From contig JACHMT010000005.1 of NCBI GenBank assembly GCA_014208095.1, positions 1 to 64,000 on the forward strand: DNA of 64,000 nt, given 5' to 3'. The notes beneath the pieces are model-generated. The model made no database searches and was not told the DNA's origin. It saw only the letters and a list, made by a program, of their open reading frames with translations. The DNA comes from Actinospineispora eucalypti (lineage in GTDB: Bacteria; Actinomycetota; Actinomycetes; Mycobacteriales; Pseudonocardiaceae). A program made the translations under genes and the position numbers. Positions 1 to 8,510 of the stretch are shown here, piece by piece (positions within the stretch are counted from its first letter, which is position 1; each line of letters opens with the position of its first letter).

Positions 1-45
1 CGTCGGCAGTACTCGGGGGAGAGCGTTCCGGGTGCGTGCGGGTGA

Positions 46-1407
46 TCAGTGCAGCTCGGCTACGGCGGTCTCCAGGCCTCGGTGGAAGGTCGGGTAGGCG
101 AAGATCGTCCGGCGCAGCCGGTTGGTGGGCACCCGGGCGTGCACCGCGACGGTGAGCGCGGAGAGCACCTCGCCGCCGTTCGGCCCGACCGAGGTGGCGC
201 CCACCAACACACCGGCCACGGCGTCCTCGACCAGCTTGATCAACCCGTCGCCGCCCGGGCCGTGGATCCAGCCGCGGGTGGTGGCGGACATCGGCGTGAC
301 GCTGGTCCGCACGTCCAGGCCGGCCTCCCGGGCCTGCGCCTCGGTGAGCCCGACCGCGCCGACCTCGGGATCGGTGAAGGTCACCCGGGGCACGGCGTGG
401 TGCTCGGCGGTGAAGTCGGGGTCCTCGCCGAGGATGTCCCGCTCGACGATGCCGGCGTGGTACATGGACATGTGGGTGAACGCGCCCTTGCCGGTGATGT
501 CGCCGATCGCGTAGACGCCGTCCACCACGCGCATCCGCCGGTCGGTCGGCACGAAGCGCTGCCCGCCGTCCACGCCGACGGTGTCCAGGCCCAGCTCGGC
601 CAGGTGCGCGGTGCGCCCGGTGGCCACGAGCAGGTGTTCGGCCCGCAGCGAGCCGGTGGGCAGGCGCACGGTGAACTCGGAGCCGGAGTGGGAGACCGCC
701 TCCACGCCGGCCGAGGTGTGCACCCCCAGCCCCTCCGCGCGGAGAACGTCGGCGACCACCTGGCTGGCCTCCGGCTCCTCCAGCGCCAGCAGCCGGTCGG
801 CCCGCTCCACCACGTCCACCTTGCTGCCGAACCTGGCAAACGCCTGAGCCATCTCCACGCCGATTGCGCCGCCGCCGAGCACCACCAGTGACGCCGGCGC
901 GGCCTCCGCGCGCACCGCGTCCCGGTTGGTCCAGAAGGGTGTTTCCGCCAGCCCGGGTACCGGTGGCACGACCGGGCTGGTGCCGGTGTTGAGCACGATC
1001 GCCCGGCTCGCGGTGAACTCCTGGTCGCCCACCCGGATCGTGCGCGGGCCGGTGAGGCGGGCCCGGCCCCGGACGAACCGGCCGCCCTTGCTCTCGAACC
1101 GGTCCACCGCGATCTGGTCGTCCCAGTTGGTCGTGGCCTCGTCGCGGATCCGCCGGGAGACCGGCGTGTAGTCCGCGCTGACCTGGGCGGAGCCGGCCAG
1201 CGCCGGTACCCGCCGCGCCTCGGCCAGCGCGTTTCCGGCGCGGATCATCATCTTGCTCGGGATGCAGCCGTAGTACGGGCACTCGCCGCCGACCAGGTGT
1301 GCATCGACCCCGAGTACCGACAGTCCCGCCTCGGCCAGCCGGCCGGCCATGAAGTCCCCGCCGGGCCCCATGCCGACGACAATTACGTCAAAGTTGTTCT
1401 CCGGCAT
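46..1407 (-). CDS. FAD-dependent pyridine nucleotide-disulfide oxidoreductase (mercuric reductase / lipoamide dehydrogenase-like)
   Basis: The protein has 453 residues, the usual family length. The N-terminal FAD-binding dinucleotide fold (VVGMGPGG, about residues 10-17) is followed by the redox-active CPYYGC motif with cysteines 43 and 48 in the C-x4-C spacing of class I flavoprotein disulfide reductases. A second dinucleotide fold for NAD(P)H (VVLGGGAIG) lies near residue 175. The C-terminal dimerisation domain ends with YPTFHRGLE, close to the His-x4-Glu dyad of this family. It should reduce a disulfide, quinone or metal-type acceptor with NAD(P)H in the cytosol. No lipoyl-enzyme genes or mer genes lie nearby, so a real lipoamide dehydrogenase or mercuric reductase role is not supported. 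The exact substrate is unknown. Confidence 0.85.
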   Translation of the reverse strand: MPENNFDVIVVGMGPGGDFMAGRLAEAGLSVLGVDAHLVGGECPYYGCIPSKMMIRAGNALAEARRVPALAGSAQVSADYTPVSRRIRDEATTNWDDQIAVDRFESKGGRFVRGRARLTGPRTIRVGDQEFTASRAIVLNTGTSPVVPPVPGLAETPFWTNRDAVRAEAAPASLVVLGGGAIGVEMAQAFARFGSKVDVVERADRLLALEEPEASQVVADVLRAEGLGVHTSAGVEAVSHSGSEFTVRLPTGSLRAEHLLVATGRTAHLAELGLDTVGVDGGQRFVPTDRRMRVVDGVYAIGDITGKGAFTHMSMYHAGIVERDILGEDPDFTAEHHAVPRVTFTDPEVGAVGLTEAQAREAGLDVRTSVTPMSATTRGWIHGPGGDGLIKLVEDAVAGVLVGATSVGPNGGEVLSALTVAVHARVPTNRLRRTIFAYPTFHRGLETAVAELH

Positions 1408-1461
1408 GTCCGGCCCCCTTCGTCACTCGCAGCCTATGCCCGGCCCCGGCGCGCTCGATCG

Positions 1462-1483
1462 GGTTCGTGCTATAGCACGAGCC
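1462..1483. promoter_or_regulatory. Dyad between the oxidoreductase and methyltransferase genes
   Basis: A perfect 16-bp palindrome TCGTGCTATAGCACGA (1465-1480) extends to 22 bp with one mismatch. It lies in the 150-bp gap upstream of both divergent genes (46-1407 minus and 1558-2169 plus), where an operator would be expected. Its core GCTATAGC also forms the centre of the 42-bp palindromic repeats at 19964 and 28874, so it could instead be a relic of a repeat. Confidence 0.4.
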
Positions 1484-1557
1484 GGTTCGTCGTCCTGGTC
1501 GGCCGGGGCGGCCTGGATCACGAAGCGCCGAGCCGGCCGCGACGGCACACTACCGTC

Positions 1558-2169
1558 GTGTTCAACCCAACTCGTGAGCTGTTGACGTTCATGTCGGTCG
1601 TCGCCCGCCGGCCCGCAACGGTCGGCGCGTTCGCGCCGAGCTCCGTCCCGCTGGCCGAACGGCTGGCCTCGGTGGTGCCCCGTTCGGCCACCACGGTCGT
1701 GGAGCTGGGGCCGGGCACCGGGCCGGTCAGCGCCGCCATCCACCGGCGGCTGCCGGTGGGCGTGCGGCACATCGGAGTGGAGATCGACGAGCAGTTGGTC
1801 GAGTACCTGCGCGCGAACCAGGTTCCGCTGGACGTGGTGCACGGCGATGCCGGCGAGCTGCGCGCGCTGCTCGCGGAGCGCGGCATCCAACGGGTGGATG
1901 CGGTGGTCAGCGGGCTGCCCTGGGCGGTCTTCGACACCGACCGGCAGCGTCAGATCCTGGGCGAGGTCGCCTCGGTGCTGGACCCGGAGGGGGTATTCAC
2001 CACATTTGCTTACCTGCATGCCTTGCCAAGTCGACCGGCCCGCCGATTTCGCGCAATGTTGCGATCGCATTTTGATGAGGTGCTGATGACCACCAGTGTG
2101 TGGCGCAACCTTCCTCCGGCGGTGACCTACGTGTGTCGGCGGGTGAAACCGCATGCCGAGCTGGGATGA
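1558..2169 (+). CDS. Class I SAM-dependent methyltransferase (phospholipid N-methyltransferase-like)
   Basis: With a start at GTG 1558 the protein has 203 residues. The SAM-binding motif I reads VVELGPGTG (about residues 47-55). An acidic residue (GVEID) follows at the end of strand 2, and a VHGDAGEL segment matches motif II. The fold and the N-terminal FNPTRELL...VGAFAPSS segment resemble PmtA-type phosphatidylethanolamine N-methyltransferases and rRNA adenine dimethylase-like proteins. The reading frame stays open much further upstream (to about 1297) but that part overlaps the divergent gene and does not look like a methyltransferase. ATG 1591 is an alternative start. The gene overlaps the DedA membrane protein by 17 bp, so the two are probably co-transcribed, which would fit a membrane-lipid substrate. 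No ribosome binding site is obvious before GTG 1558. Confidence 0.7.
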   Translation: MFNPTRELLTFMSVVARRPATVGAFAPSSVPLAERLASVVPRSATTVVELGPGTGPVSAAIHRRLPVGVRHIGVEIDEQLVEYLRANQVPLDVVHGDAGELRALLAERGIQRVDAVVSGLPWAVFDTDRQRQILGEVASVLDPEGVFTTFAYLHALPSRPARRFRAMLRSHFDEVLMTTSVWRNLPPAVTYVCRRVKPHAELG

Positions 2170-2770
2170 GCTGCTCGGTTCGGTTTCCCCAAGTCTGCTT
2201 CTGCTCATCGTCGGCGCCGCCGTGGCCGCCGAGTCCGCATTCATCTGGACCATGTGGCTGCCGGGCGCGACCGGCCTGTTGGCGCTGGGCTTCTTCGCCC
2301 GGCTGGACGTGGTCGAGCTGGCGCCGGCCATGTTCACCGGCCTGTGCGCCGCGTTGGCCGGCAGCACGGTCGGCTACCTGCGCGGCCGCCGATCCGGGTT
2401 GCACGAGCGCGTGGTCCGGCTGGCCGAACGGATCAGCGGCCGGCCCCTGCCGCACGACGGCGAGTTCCTCCGCCGGTGGGGCGGGCCGGCGATCGCCGGG
2501 TGCCAGTGGGTGGTCATCTCGCGCACGCTGATGCCCCGGCTGGCCGCTTCGGGCGGGTGGTCCTACCGCCGGTTCGCGCCCTGGAGCGTGCCCTCGGCGG
2601 CGCTGTGGGGCAGCGGGCAGGTCGGCTTCGGCTGGCTGGCCGGCGAGGCGTACCGGGAGGTGGCGAAGTGGTCCGGGTGGATCGGCGGGGCGGCGCTGCT
2701 GGTGCTCACCGGCGCGGCGCTCGCCGGGCTGCGGTCCGCGCGCCGGCCCCGGGTGCGCCGGGCGGTGTAG
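2153..2770 (+). CDS. DedA family membrane protein (VTT domain)
   Basis: The 205-residue protein has hydrophobic segments near residues 14-32, 36-70 and 170-192. The central ISRTLMPRLAASGGWSYRRFAPWSVPSA region corresponds to the re-entrant loop and conserved arginine/proline/glycine pattern of DedA (SNARE-associated, VTT) proteins, which act in membrane lipid or undecaprenyl phosphate translocation. It starts inside the end of the methyltransferase gene and ends at 2770, one base before the end of the convergent LacI gene. The substrate is not predictable. Confidence 0.75.
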   Translation: MPSWDELLGSVSPSLLLLIVGAAVAAESAFIWTMWLPGATGLLALGFFARLDVVELAPAMFTGLCAALAGSTVGYLRGRRSGLHERVVRLAERISGRPLPHDGEFLRRWGGPAIAGCQWVVISRTLMPRLAASGGWSYRRFAPWSVPSAALWGSGQVGFGWLAGEAYREVAKWSGWIGGAALLVLTGAALAGLRSARRPRVRRAV

Positions 2771-3811
2771 TCAGCCCGGCGGTGCCGCGGTGGACTCCCG
2801 CAGCACCAGCTCCGCCGGGATGCGTACCCGCCGCGGGGGTCCGGGCGGGGCGTCCGTGAGCACCAGGCGCATCGCCTCGCGGCCCATCCGGTTCAGGTCC
2901 AGCGCGACGGTGGACAGCGCGGGGGAGAGGTGGCGCACGATCGGAATGTCGTCGAAGCCCACCAGGGACAGCCGCTCCGGCACCGGCACGCCGTGCTCGC
3001 GCAGGGCCATCAGGGCGCCGATGGCCATCACGTCGGTGACGCAGAACAGCGCGGTGGCCGGAATCCCGGCGGCCACCAGCTCGCGGGCCGCCGCGTAGCC
3101 GCCGTCCTCGGTGAAGTCCCGCTCGATCACCAGCAGGTCGGACTCCGGGATGCCGGCCGACGCCAGCTCGGCGGCGAAGCCGCCGAGCCGGTGCGCCACC
3201 GTGGTCAGCGTGCGGGGGCCCGACGCCACCGCGAAGCGGCGGTGGCCCAGCTCGAGCAGCGCCCGGGCGATCGCCGCCCCGCCCGCCCGGTTTTCCGGCA
3301 GTACCGCGTCGCCGGGCAGGTCGTGGTGGCTGACGAACGCGTACCGCCCGCCGGCGTCCCGGTAGTTCTCCAGCTCGGTGCGCATGGCCCGCTGGTACTC
3401 CGGGTCGGCGAACCCGCTGCCCACCAGCAGGATGGCCCGGGCGCGCTGGGCGCGCAGCGCGGAGACGTACTCGATCTCGCGTTCCGGCGAGCGGAAGGTG
3501 CTGCCCAGCATCACCAGCGCGCCGCCCCGGGTGGCCACCTCGATGGCCCCCCGGGTGATGGAGGAGAAGTACGGGTCGCTCACGTCGTGCATGACCAGCC
3601 CGACCGTGGTGGTCGCGCCGCCGGCCAGCGCCTGGGCGTGCGCGTTCGGCACGTAGCGGAGCTTCCGGGCGGCGGCGAGCACCCGGTCGCGCAGCTCGGC
3701 GCGGACCACCCGGTCGCCGCCGTTGAGCACCCTGGACGCGGTCGCCAGGGAAACCTCGGCCGCGTTCGCCACCTGTTCCAACGTGACGTAGCGCCCGGCG
3801 TGAGTATCCAT
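2771..3811 (-). CDS. LacI family transcriptional regulator
   Basis: The 346-residue protein starts with the classic LacI helix-turn-helix (TLEQVANAAEVSLATASRVLNG, roughly residues 10-31, with the hinge helix before residue 60). A periplasmic-binding-protein-like sensor domain follows, with typical blocks such as VGLVMHDVSDPYFSSI and GFDDIPIVRHLSP. It is transcribed divergently from the dehydrogenase operon at 3980. The intergenic region holds two abutting palindromes of the classic LacI/CcpA type. The regulator therefore most likely represses both itself and the catabolic operon and is released by a pathway sugar or intermediate; this is inferred from position and from the operators. Confidence 0.92.
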   Translation of the reverse strand: MDTHAGRYVTLEQVANAAEVSLATASRVLNGGDRVVRAELRDRVLAAARKLRYVPNAHAQALAGGATTTVGLVMHDVSDPYFSSITRGAIEVATRGGALVMLGSTFRSPEREIEYVSALRAQRARAILLVGSGFADPEYQRAMRTELENYRDAGGRYAFVSHHDLPGDAVLPENRAGGAAIARALLELGHRRFAVASGPRTLTTVAHRLGGFAAELASAGIPESDLLVIERDFTEDGGYAAARELVAAGIPATALFCVTDVMAIGALMALREHGVPVPERLSLVGFDDIPIVRHLSPALSTVALDLNRMGREAMRLVLTDAPPGPPRRVRIPAELVLRESTAAPPG

Positions 3812-3853
3812 CGCCGCCCCCTTGACCCTTCGGTTCCCGGAGTCTAGCGTGCT

Positions 3854-3882
3854 GGAAAGCGCTTACCGGAAAGCGCTTTCCG
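3854..3882. promoter_or_regulatory. Two abutting LacI-type operators
   Basis: CGGAAAGCGCTTTCCG (3867-3882) is a perfect 16-bp palindrome with the central CG step that LacI-family hinge helices recognise. Directly next to it, GGAAAGCGCTTACC (3854-3867) is a second copy with one changed base pair. The centres are 14 bp apart. The pair lies between the divergent LacI gene (start 3811) and the catabolic operon (start 3980). The short spacing suggests dimers bound on different faces of the helix, or alternative binding. Confidence 0.85.
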
Positions 3883-3979
3883 ATTGAGGGTAAGATTTAC
3901 GAATCCTCACCGAGGCGAGGCGCCGGGCCGGGCCACACCGCAACGAAGGGGGCGGCCCGGCGCCGAGAGGGGCCAGTGC

Positions 3980-5122
3980 ATGGAGCGACGCGTCGTCGGC
4001 ATCGCGATGAACGGGGTTACCGGCCGGATGGGCTACAACCAGCACCTGGTCCGGTCCATCCTGGCTATCCGCGAGCAGGGCGGCCTGGCCGCCGGGGACC
4101 AGGTGCTGTGGCCGGAGCCGGTACTGGTCGGGCGGAACGAGGACAAGCTGCGCGCCATCGCCACCCGGCACGGCCTCGACCGCTACACCACCAGCCTGGA
4201 CGAGGCGCTGGCCCAACCGGACGTGCAGATCTACTTCGACGCGCAGACCACCCAGCTGCACGAGAAGGCGATCACCAGCGCGATCGAGGCCGGCAAGCAC
4301 GTGTACGCGGAGAAGCCGCTGGCCGAGCGGCTCGACGTGGCGCGGGAGCTGGCCGCGGCCGCCGACCGGGCCGGCGTGCGCACCGGCGTGGTGGCCGACA
4401 AGCTGTTCCTGCCCGGCCTGCGCAAGCTGCGCCGGCTGCTGGACGGCGGGTTCTTCGGCCGGCTGCTGTCGGTGCGTGGCGAGTTCGGCTACTGGGTGTT
4501 CGAGGGGGACTGGCAGTCCGCGCAGCGCCCGTCCTGGAACTACCGCACCGAGGATGGCGGCGGCATCACCCTGGACATGTTCTGCCACTGGGAGTACGTG
4601 CTGCACAACCTGTTCGGCCGGGTGCGGTCGGTGCAGGCGCTGTGCGCGACGCACATTCCCGAGCGGGTCGACGAGCAGGGCAGCCGCTACGCGGCCACCG
4701 CCGACGACGCGGCCTACGGAATCTTCGAGCTGGACGGCGGGGCCATCGCGCAGATCAACTCCTCCTGGGCGGTCCGGGTGTTCCGGGACGAGCTGGTCGA
4801 GTTCCAGGTGGACGGGACCGAGGGCAGCGCGGTGGCCGGACTGCGCCGGTGCCGGGCGCAGCACCGTTCGGCGACCCCGAAACCGGTGTGGAACCCGGAC
4901 GTGGCCAACCCGCTGGACTTCCGCGCGCAGTGGTCCGAGGTGCCGGACAACGAGGACTTCGACAACGGGTTCAAGGCGCAGTGGGAGCTGTTCCTGCGGC
5001 ACCTGTACGCCGACGGCCCTTGGGAGTTCGACTTCACCTCGGCCGCGCGCGGCGTGCAGCTGGCCGAACTGGGCCTGCGCTCGGCGTCCGAGGGCCGACG
5101 CCTCGAGGTGCCCCAGCTGTGA
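3980..5122 (+). CDS. Gfo/Idh/MocA family oxidoreductase
   Basis: The protein has 380 residues from ATG 3980, preceded by GAGAGGGG at 3965. The open frame reaches back to 3884, but that would read through the operator, so the later ATG is preferred. The N-terminal Rossmann fold shows GVTGRMG. The EKPLAE segment (about residues 112-117) is the hallmark EKP motif, and the second domain carries the usual GGGITLDMFCHW region with a catalytic-type histidine. Such enzymes oxidise or reduce a sugar or cyclitol hydroxyl with NAD(P). It is the first gene of a seven-gene operon controlled by the divergent LacI repressor, and its stop overlaps the next start. Confidence 0.88.
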   Translation: MERRVVGIAMNGVTGRMGYNQHLVRSILAIREQGGLAAGDQVLWPEPVLVGRNEDKLRAIATRHGLDRYTTSLDEALAQPDVQIYFDAQTTQLHEKAITSAIEAGKHVYAEKPLAERLDVARELAAAADRAGVRTGVVADKLFLPGLRKLRRLLDGGFFGRLLSVRGEFGYWVFEGDWQSAQRPSWNYRTEDGGGITLDMFCHWEYVLHNLFGRVRSVQALCATHIPERVDEQGSRYAATADDAAYGIFELDGGAIAQINSSWAVRVFRDELVEFQVDGTEGSAVAGLRRCRAQHRSATPKPVWNPDVANPLDFRAQWSEVPDNEDFDNGFKAQWELFLRHLYADGPWEFDFTSAARGVQLAELGLRSASEGRRLEVPQL

Positions 5123-6294
5123 CCACGCTGATCCTGCCGCATGCCGATGGCGGGCTGCGCCCGCATCGGCTCGTGAGTGGCGAGTACCGCTATGGCGCTA
5201 CTCGCCACTCACGGGCCACGCGCGAGCGCGTGGCCTACGCCGCGGCCCACGTGGTGGCCGACCCGCTGGCCGACAACACCCCCGGCCGCCCGGCCGCACT
5301 GGACTGGGACGCCACCCTGGCCTTCCGGCACCACCTGTGGCGGCACGGGCTGGGCGTGGCCGACGCGATGGACACCGCGCAGCGCGGCGCCGGCCTGGAC
5401 TGGGCGACCACCGCCGAGCTGATCAGGCGCAGCGCGAGAGAGGCGCGCGCGGTCGGCGGCGCACTGGTCTGCGGCGTCGGCACCGACCAGCTTCCGCCGG
5501 GGGAGCACGACCTGGACGCGGTGCACCGCGCCTACGCCGAGCAGCTCGAGCTGGTGGAGGACGCCGGGGCCACCCCGGTGATCATGGCCAGCCGGGCGCT
5601 GGCCGCCGCCGCGCGCGGCCCGGAGGACTTCGCCAAGGTGTACGGCGCGCTGCTGGACCAGGTGCGCGGGCCGGTGCTGCTGCACTGGTTGGGGCCGATG
5701 TTCGACCCGGCGCTGGCCGGCTACTGGGGCGGCGCCGGGGCCGACCTGGACGCAGCCACCGAGTCCTTCCTGGCGATCGTCGCCGGCCATCCGGACAAGA
5801 TCGACGGGGTCAAGGTGTCCCTGCTGGACGCCGAGCGCGAGGTGGCCATCCGCCGCCGGCTGCCGGCCGGGGTGCGCTGCTACACCGGCGACGACTTCAA
5901 CTACCCGGAGCTGATCCTCGGCGACGACCAGGGTCACAGCGACGCGCTGCTCGGGATCTTCGACCCGATCGCCCCGGCGGCGGCCGCCGCGCTGGCCGCC
6001 CTCGACGAGGGGGACGCCGAAAAATACCAAGAGATCTTCGCGCCGACCGTGCCGCTGGCCCGGTGGATCTTCCAGGCGCCGACCTTCCACTACAAGACCG
6101 GCATCGTCTTCCTGGCCTGGCTGGCCGGGCACCAGAGCCACTTCCAGATGGTCGGCGGCGCCCAGAGCGCCCGCTCGCTGCCGCACCTCGGGGAGCTGTT
6201 CGTGCTCGCCGACGCGGCCGGCCTGCTGTCGGACCCGGAGCTGGCCGCCGGGCGGATGCGCGCGCTGCTGCGCACGGGCGGGGTGGACCAGTGA
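5119..6294 (+). CDS. DUF993 family protein (dihydrodipicolinate synthase-like TIM barrel)
   Basis: Start GTG 5119 overlaps the upstream stop (GTGA). The 391-residue product contains VAYAAAHVVADPLADN, ALDWDATLAFRHHLW and WATTAELIRRSA, which I recognise as typical of DUF993 proteins. These are usually annotated as relatives of dihydrodipicolinate synthase and are found beside Gfo/Idh/MocA dehydrogenases and sugar isomerases in actinobacteria. The biochemical role is unproven; an aldolase or retro-aldol step is plausible. Oddity: codons about 19-32 are the 42-bp palindromic repeat at 5172-5213, read in frame as VSGEYRYGATRHSR, immediately after a second hairpin (5143-5170). This lies in a short N-terminal linker ahead of the conserved VAYAAAH block, so the fold is probably tolerant of it. 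Confidence 0.82.
   Translation: MTTLILPHADGGLRPHRLVSGEYRYGATRHSRATRERVAYAAAHVVADPLADNTPGRPAALDWDATLAFRHHLWRHGLGVADAMDTAQRGAGLDWATTAELIRRSAREARAVGGALVCGVGTDQLPPGEHDLDAVHRAYAEQLELVEDAGATPVIMASRALAAAARGPEDFAKVYGALLDQVRGPVLLHWLGPMFDPALAGYWGGAGADLDAATESFLAIVAGHPDKIDGVKVSLLDAEREVAIRRRLPAGVRCYTGDDFNYPELILGDDQGHSDALLGIFDPIAPAAAAALAALDEGDAEKYQEIFAPTVPLARWIFQAPTFHYKTGIVFLAWLAGHQSHFQMVGGAQSARSLPHLGELFVLADAAGLLSDPELAAGRMRALLRTGGVDQ
5172..5213. repeat. Palindromic repeat family R1, copy 1, inside a coding region
   Basis: The arms 5172-5186 (CGTGAGTGGCGAGTA) and 5199-5213 are perfect 15-bp inverted repeats around a 12-nt centre. Related copies lie at 19964-20005 and 28874-28915. This copy is translated in frame near the N-terminus of the DUF993 protein. 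Directly upstream, 5143-5170 forms another strong hairpin (stems GCCGAT/ATCGGC and GCGGGC/GCCCGC). Confidence 0.9.
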
Positions 6295-7103
6295 GCCTCA
6301 GCATCAACCGGGAGTCGGTCAAGCAGTGGAAGCTGCCGGAACTGGTGGACGGCTGTGCGGTGCGCGGCATCACCGGCGTCGGCCTGTGGCGCTACGACGT
6401 CGAGGCGTACGGGGCGGCCGGCGCGGCCGAGCTGGTGCGGGACGCCGGGCTGGAGGTCACCTCGCTGTGCCGGGGCGGCTTCTTCACCCGCCTGGACCGC
6501 AACTTGGAACACAATCTCGACGACAACCGCCGCGCGATCGACGAAGCCGCCGCGCTGGAAACCGACGTACTCGCGCTGGTCTGCGGCGGCCTCCAAGACC
6601 TGGACCTGAGAACCGCCCGGCAACGGGTCGCCGACGCGATCACCGAGCTGGCGCCCTACGCGGCCGAGCGCGGGGTGCGGCTGGGCATCGAGCCGCTGCA
6701 CCCGATGTTCTGTTCGGACCGATCGGTGGTCAGCACCCTGGGCCAGGCGGTGGAGCTGGCCGAGCGGGCCGGCCCGGCCGAGGCGGTCGGCGTGGTGGTG
6801 GACGCCTACCACGTCTGGTGGGACCCGGAGCTGGACGCGGCCGTCCGCCGCGCCGGGGAAGGGGGCCGGATCGTCGCGTTCCAGGTCTCCGACTGGGTCA
6901 CCCCGCTGCCGGCCGGCGTGCTGACCGGCCGGGCGCTGATGGGCGACGGGTGCATCCGGCTGGCCGAGATGCGCGACCTGGTGGAAGCCGCCGGCTACAC
7001 CGGGCCGGTCGAGGTGGAGATCTTCAACGACGAGCTGTGGGCCCGGCCCGGCGCCGAGGCGCTGGACCTGATCATCGAGCGGTACCGAAGCGAACTGGTG
7101 TAG
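6291..7103 (+). CDS. Sugar phosphate isomerase/epimerase (xylose isomerase-like TIM barrel)
   Basis: Start GTG 6291 overlaps the DUF993 stop. The protein has 270 residues with the AP endonuclease 2 / xylose-isomerase-like barrel pattern: GVGLWRYDVEAYG near the N-terminus, LALVCGG, then metal-ligand blocks LGIEPLHPMF (glutamate), VVVDAYHVWWDPEL (aspartate, histidine), VAFQVSDWVTP and a final VEVEIFNDELW (glutamate). These match the divalent metal site of the family. It probably interconverts a keto and an aldo form, or epimerises the product of the upstream dehydrogenase. It is the third gene of the operon; the MFS gene follows after 18 bp. Confidence 0.82.
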   Translation: MSLSINRESVKQWKLPELVDGCAVRGITGVGLWRYDVEAYGAAGAAELVRDAGLEVTSLCRGGFFTRLDRNLEHNLDDNRRAIDEAAALETDVLALVCGGLQDLDLRTARQRVADAITELAPYAAERGVRLGIEPLHPMFCSDRSVVSTLGQAVELAERAGPAEAVGVVVDAYHVWWDPELDAAVRRAGEGGRIVAFQVSDWVTPLPAGVLTGRALMGDGCIRLAEMRDLVEAAGYTGPVEVEIFNDELWARPGAEALDLIIERYRSELV

Positions 7104-7121
7104 CAACCCAAAGGCGGGAAC

Positions 7122-8510
7122 ATGAGCACCACCGGTGGAGAAAAGACAGCGGCCGACAACACCGTGGCGCGGCTGGAACGGCTGCCGTTCGGGCGGGTGC
7201 ACCTGCGGGTGGCCTCGCTGCTGGGCACCGGCACGTTCTTCGACGCGTTCGACTCGCTGGTCATCGCGGTCGTGCTGACCGTGGTGATCAACACCTTCCA
7301 GGTCCAGCTGGGCAGCGCCGGACTGCTGATCAGCGCGGCGTACGTCGGCCAGTTCATCGGCGCGATCTCGCTGGGCGCACTGGCCGAGCGGTACGGCCGG
7401 CGGCTGGCCTTCATCGGCTCGCTGGCCTGTTTCGGCCTGCTCAGCCTGGCCGCCGCGTTCGCCTGGAGCTTCGAGTCGCTGCTGGTGCTGCGGCTGCTGC
7501 AGGGCATCGGGCTGGGCGCCGAGGTGCCGATCGCCGGCGCGCTGTTCAACGAGTTCGTGCGCGGCCGCAGCCGGGGCCGGGCGGTGATGATGTACGAGAG
7601 CATCTTCAGCTGGGGCATCCTGCTGGCCCCGCTGATCGGGTTGCTGTTCTTCCAGCTGTTCGGCCAGGAACTGGGCTGGCGGCTGCTGTTCGTGTTCGGC
7701 GCGCTGCCGGTCGTGGTCGCCGTGGTCGCGTACTACAAGCTGCCCGAGTCGCCGCGCTGGCTGGCCGAACGCGGCCGCACCCAGGACGCGGGCAAGGTGC
7801 TGGACGAGATGGAGGCGGACGCGCGGGCGCGCGGCGTCACCCTGGAGGAGCCGGAGGTGAAGTCGCCGGCGGACGTCAAGCCCACCCGGTTCGGCGAGCT
7901 GTTCAGCCCGGCCTACCGCCGCCGGACCGCGCTGTCCTGGGTGACCTGGTTCTGCGGCTACTTCATCCTCTACGGCTTCTCCACCTGGCTGCCCACGCTG
8001 TACGTGAAGCTGGGCGGGCTGCCCACCGGGAGCGCGCTCGGGCTTACCGCCGTGGTGAGCGCGATCTACCTGGTGGAGATCTACATCTTTGCGCTGACCG
8101 TGGACCGGGTCGGCCGCAAGCCGTGGTTCGTCGGCGGGTTCGCGCTGGCCGTGCTGGGCGGGGTGTTCGGCTGCGTGGCGATCGCGCTGGGCGCGACGGC
8201 GTGGCCGGTGCTGTTCGTGGCCGGCCTGCTGATGGGGCTGGGCATCAGCCCGGTGACCGCCGGGCTCTACCTGTACACCCCGGAGCTGTACCCGACCCGG
8301 ATGCGCGCCTGGGCGACCGCGACCGGCAGCAGCCTGAACCGGGTGGCCAGCACCATCGGCCCGATCCTGGTGGGCACGCTGCTCGGCGCCGGCCTCGGGC
8401 TGGGCAGCGTGTTCCTGGCGTTCGGGCTGGTGGCACTGGTCGGGTTGGCGGTGATGGCCGCCTTGGGCATCGAGACCAAGCAGCGAGTGCTGGAGGAACT
8501 GGCCCAGTGA
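7122..8510 (+). CDS. MFS transporter, sugar/organic acid proton symporter type
   Basis: The 462-residue protein has about 12 hydrophobic segments. It carries the motifs of the metabolite:H+ symporter and sugar porter branch: GALAERYGRRLAF between helices 2 and 3, PESPRWLAERGR after helix 6 and DRVGRKPWF between helices 8 and 9. The GTFFDAFD segment in helix 1 is typical of the aromatic acid and sugar-acid importer group. Its place in the middle of the catabolic operon makes it the likely uptake system for the pathway substrate. The start ATG has GGCGGGAAC upstream. Confidence 0.85.
   Translation: MSTTGGEKTAADNTVARLERLPFGRVHLRVASLLGTGTFFDAFDSLVIAVVLTVVINTFQVQLGSAGLLISAAYVGQFIGAISLGALAERYGRRLAFIGSLACFGLLSLAAAFAWSFESLLVLRLLQGIGLGAEVPIAGALFNEFVRGRSRGRAVMMYESIFSWGILLAPLIGLLFFQLFGQELGWRLLFVFGALPVVVAVVAYYKLPESPRWLAERGRTQDAGKVLDEMEADARARGVTLEEPEVKSPADVKPTRFGELFSPAYRRRTALSWVTWFCGYFILYGFSTWLPTLYVKLGGLPTGSALGLTAVVSAIYLVEIYIFALTVDRVGRKPWFVGGFALAVLGGVFGCVAIALGATAWPVLFVAGLLMGLGISPVTAGLYLYTPELYPTRMRAWATATGSSLNRVASTIGPILVGTLLGAGLGLGSVFLAFGLVALVGLAVMAALGIETKQRVLEELAQ

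Noticed and set aside
46..1407. Mercuric reductase
   Set aside because: No MerA-type heavy-metal domain, no C-terminal vicinal cysteines and no mer genes nearby.
1297..1557. Upstream extension of the methyltransferase
   Set aside because: The extension overlaps the divergent gene and crosses the intergenic dyad; its sequence is not methyltransferase-like.
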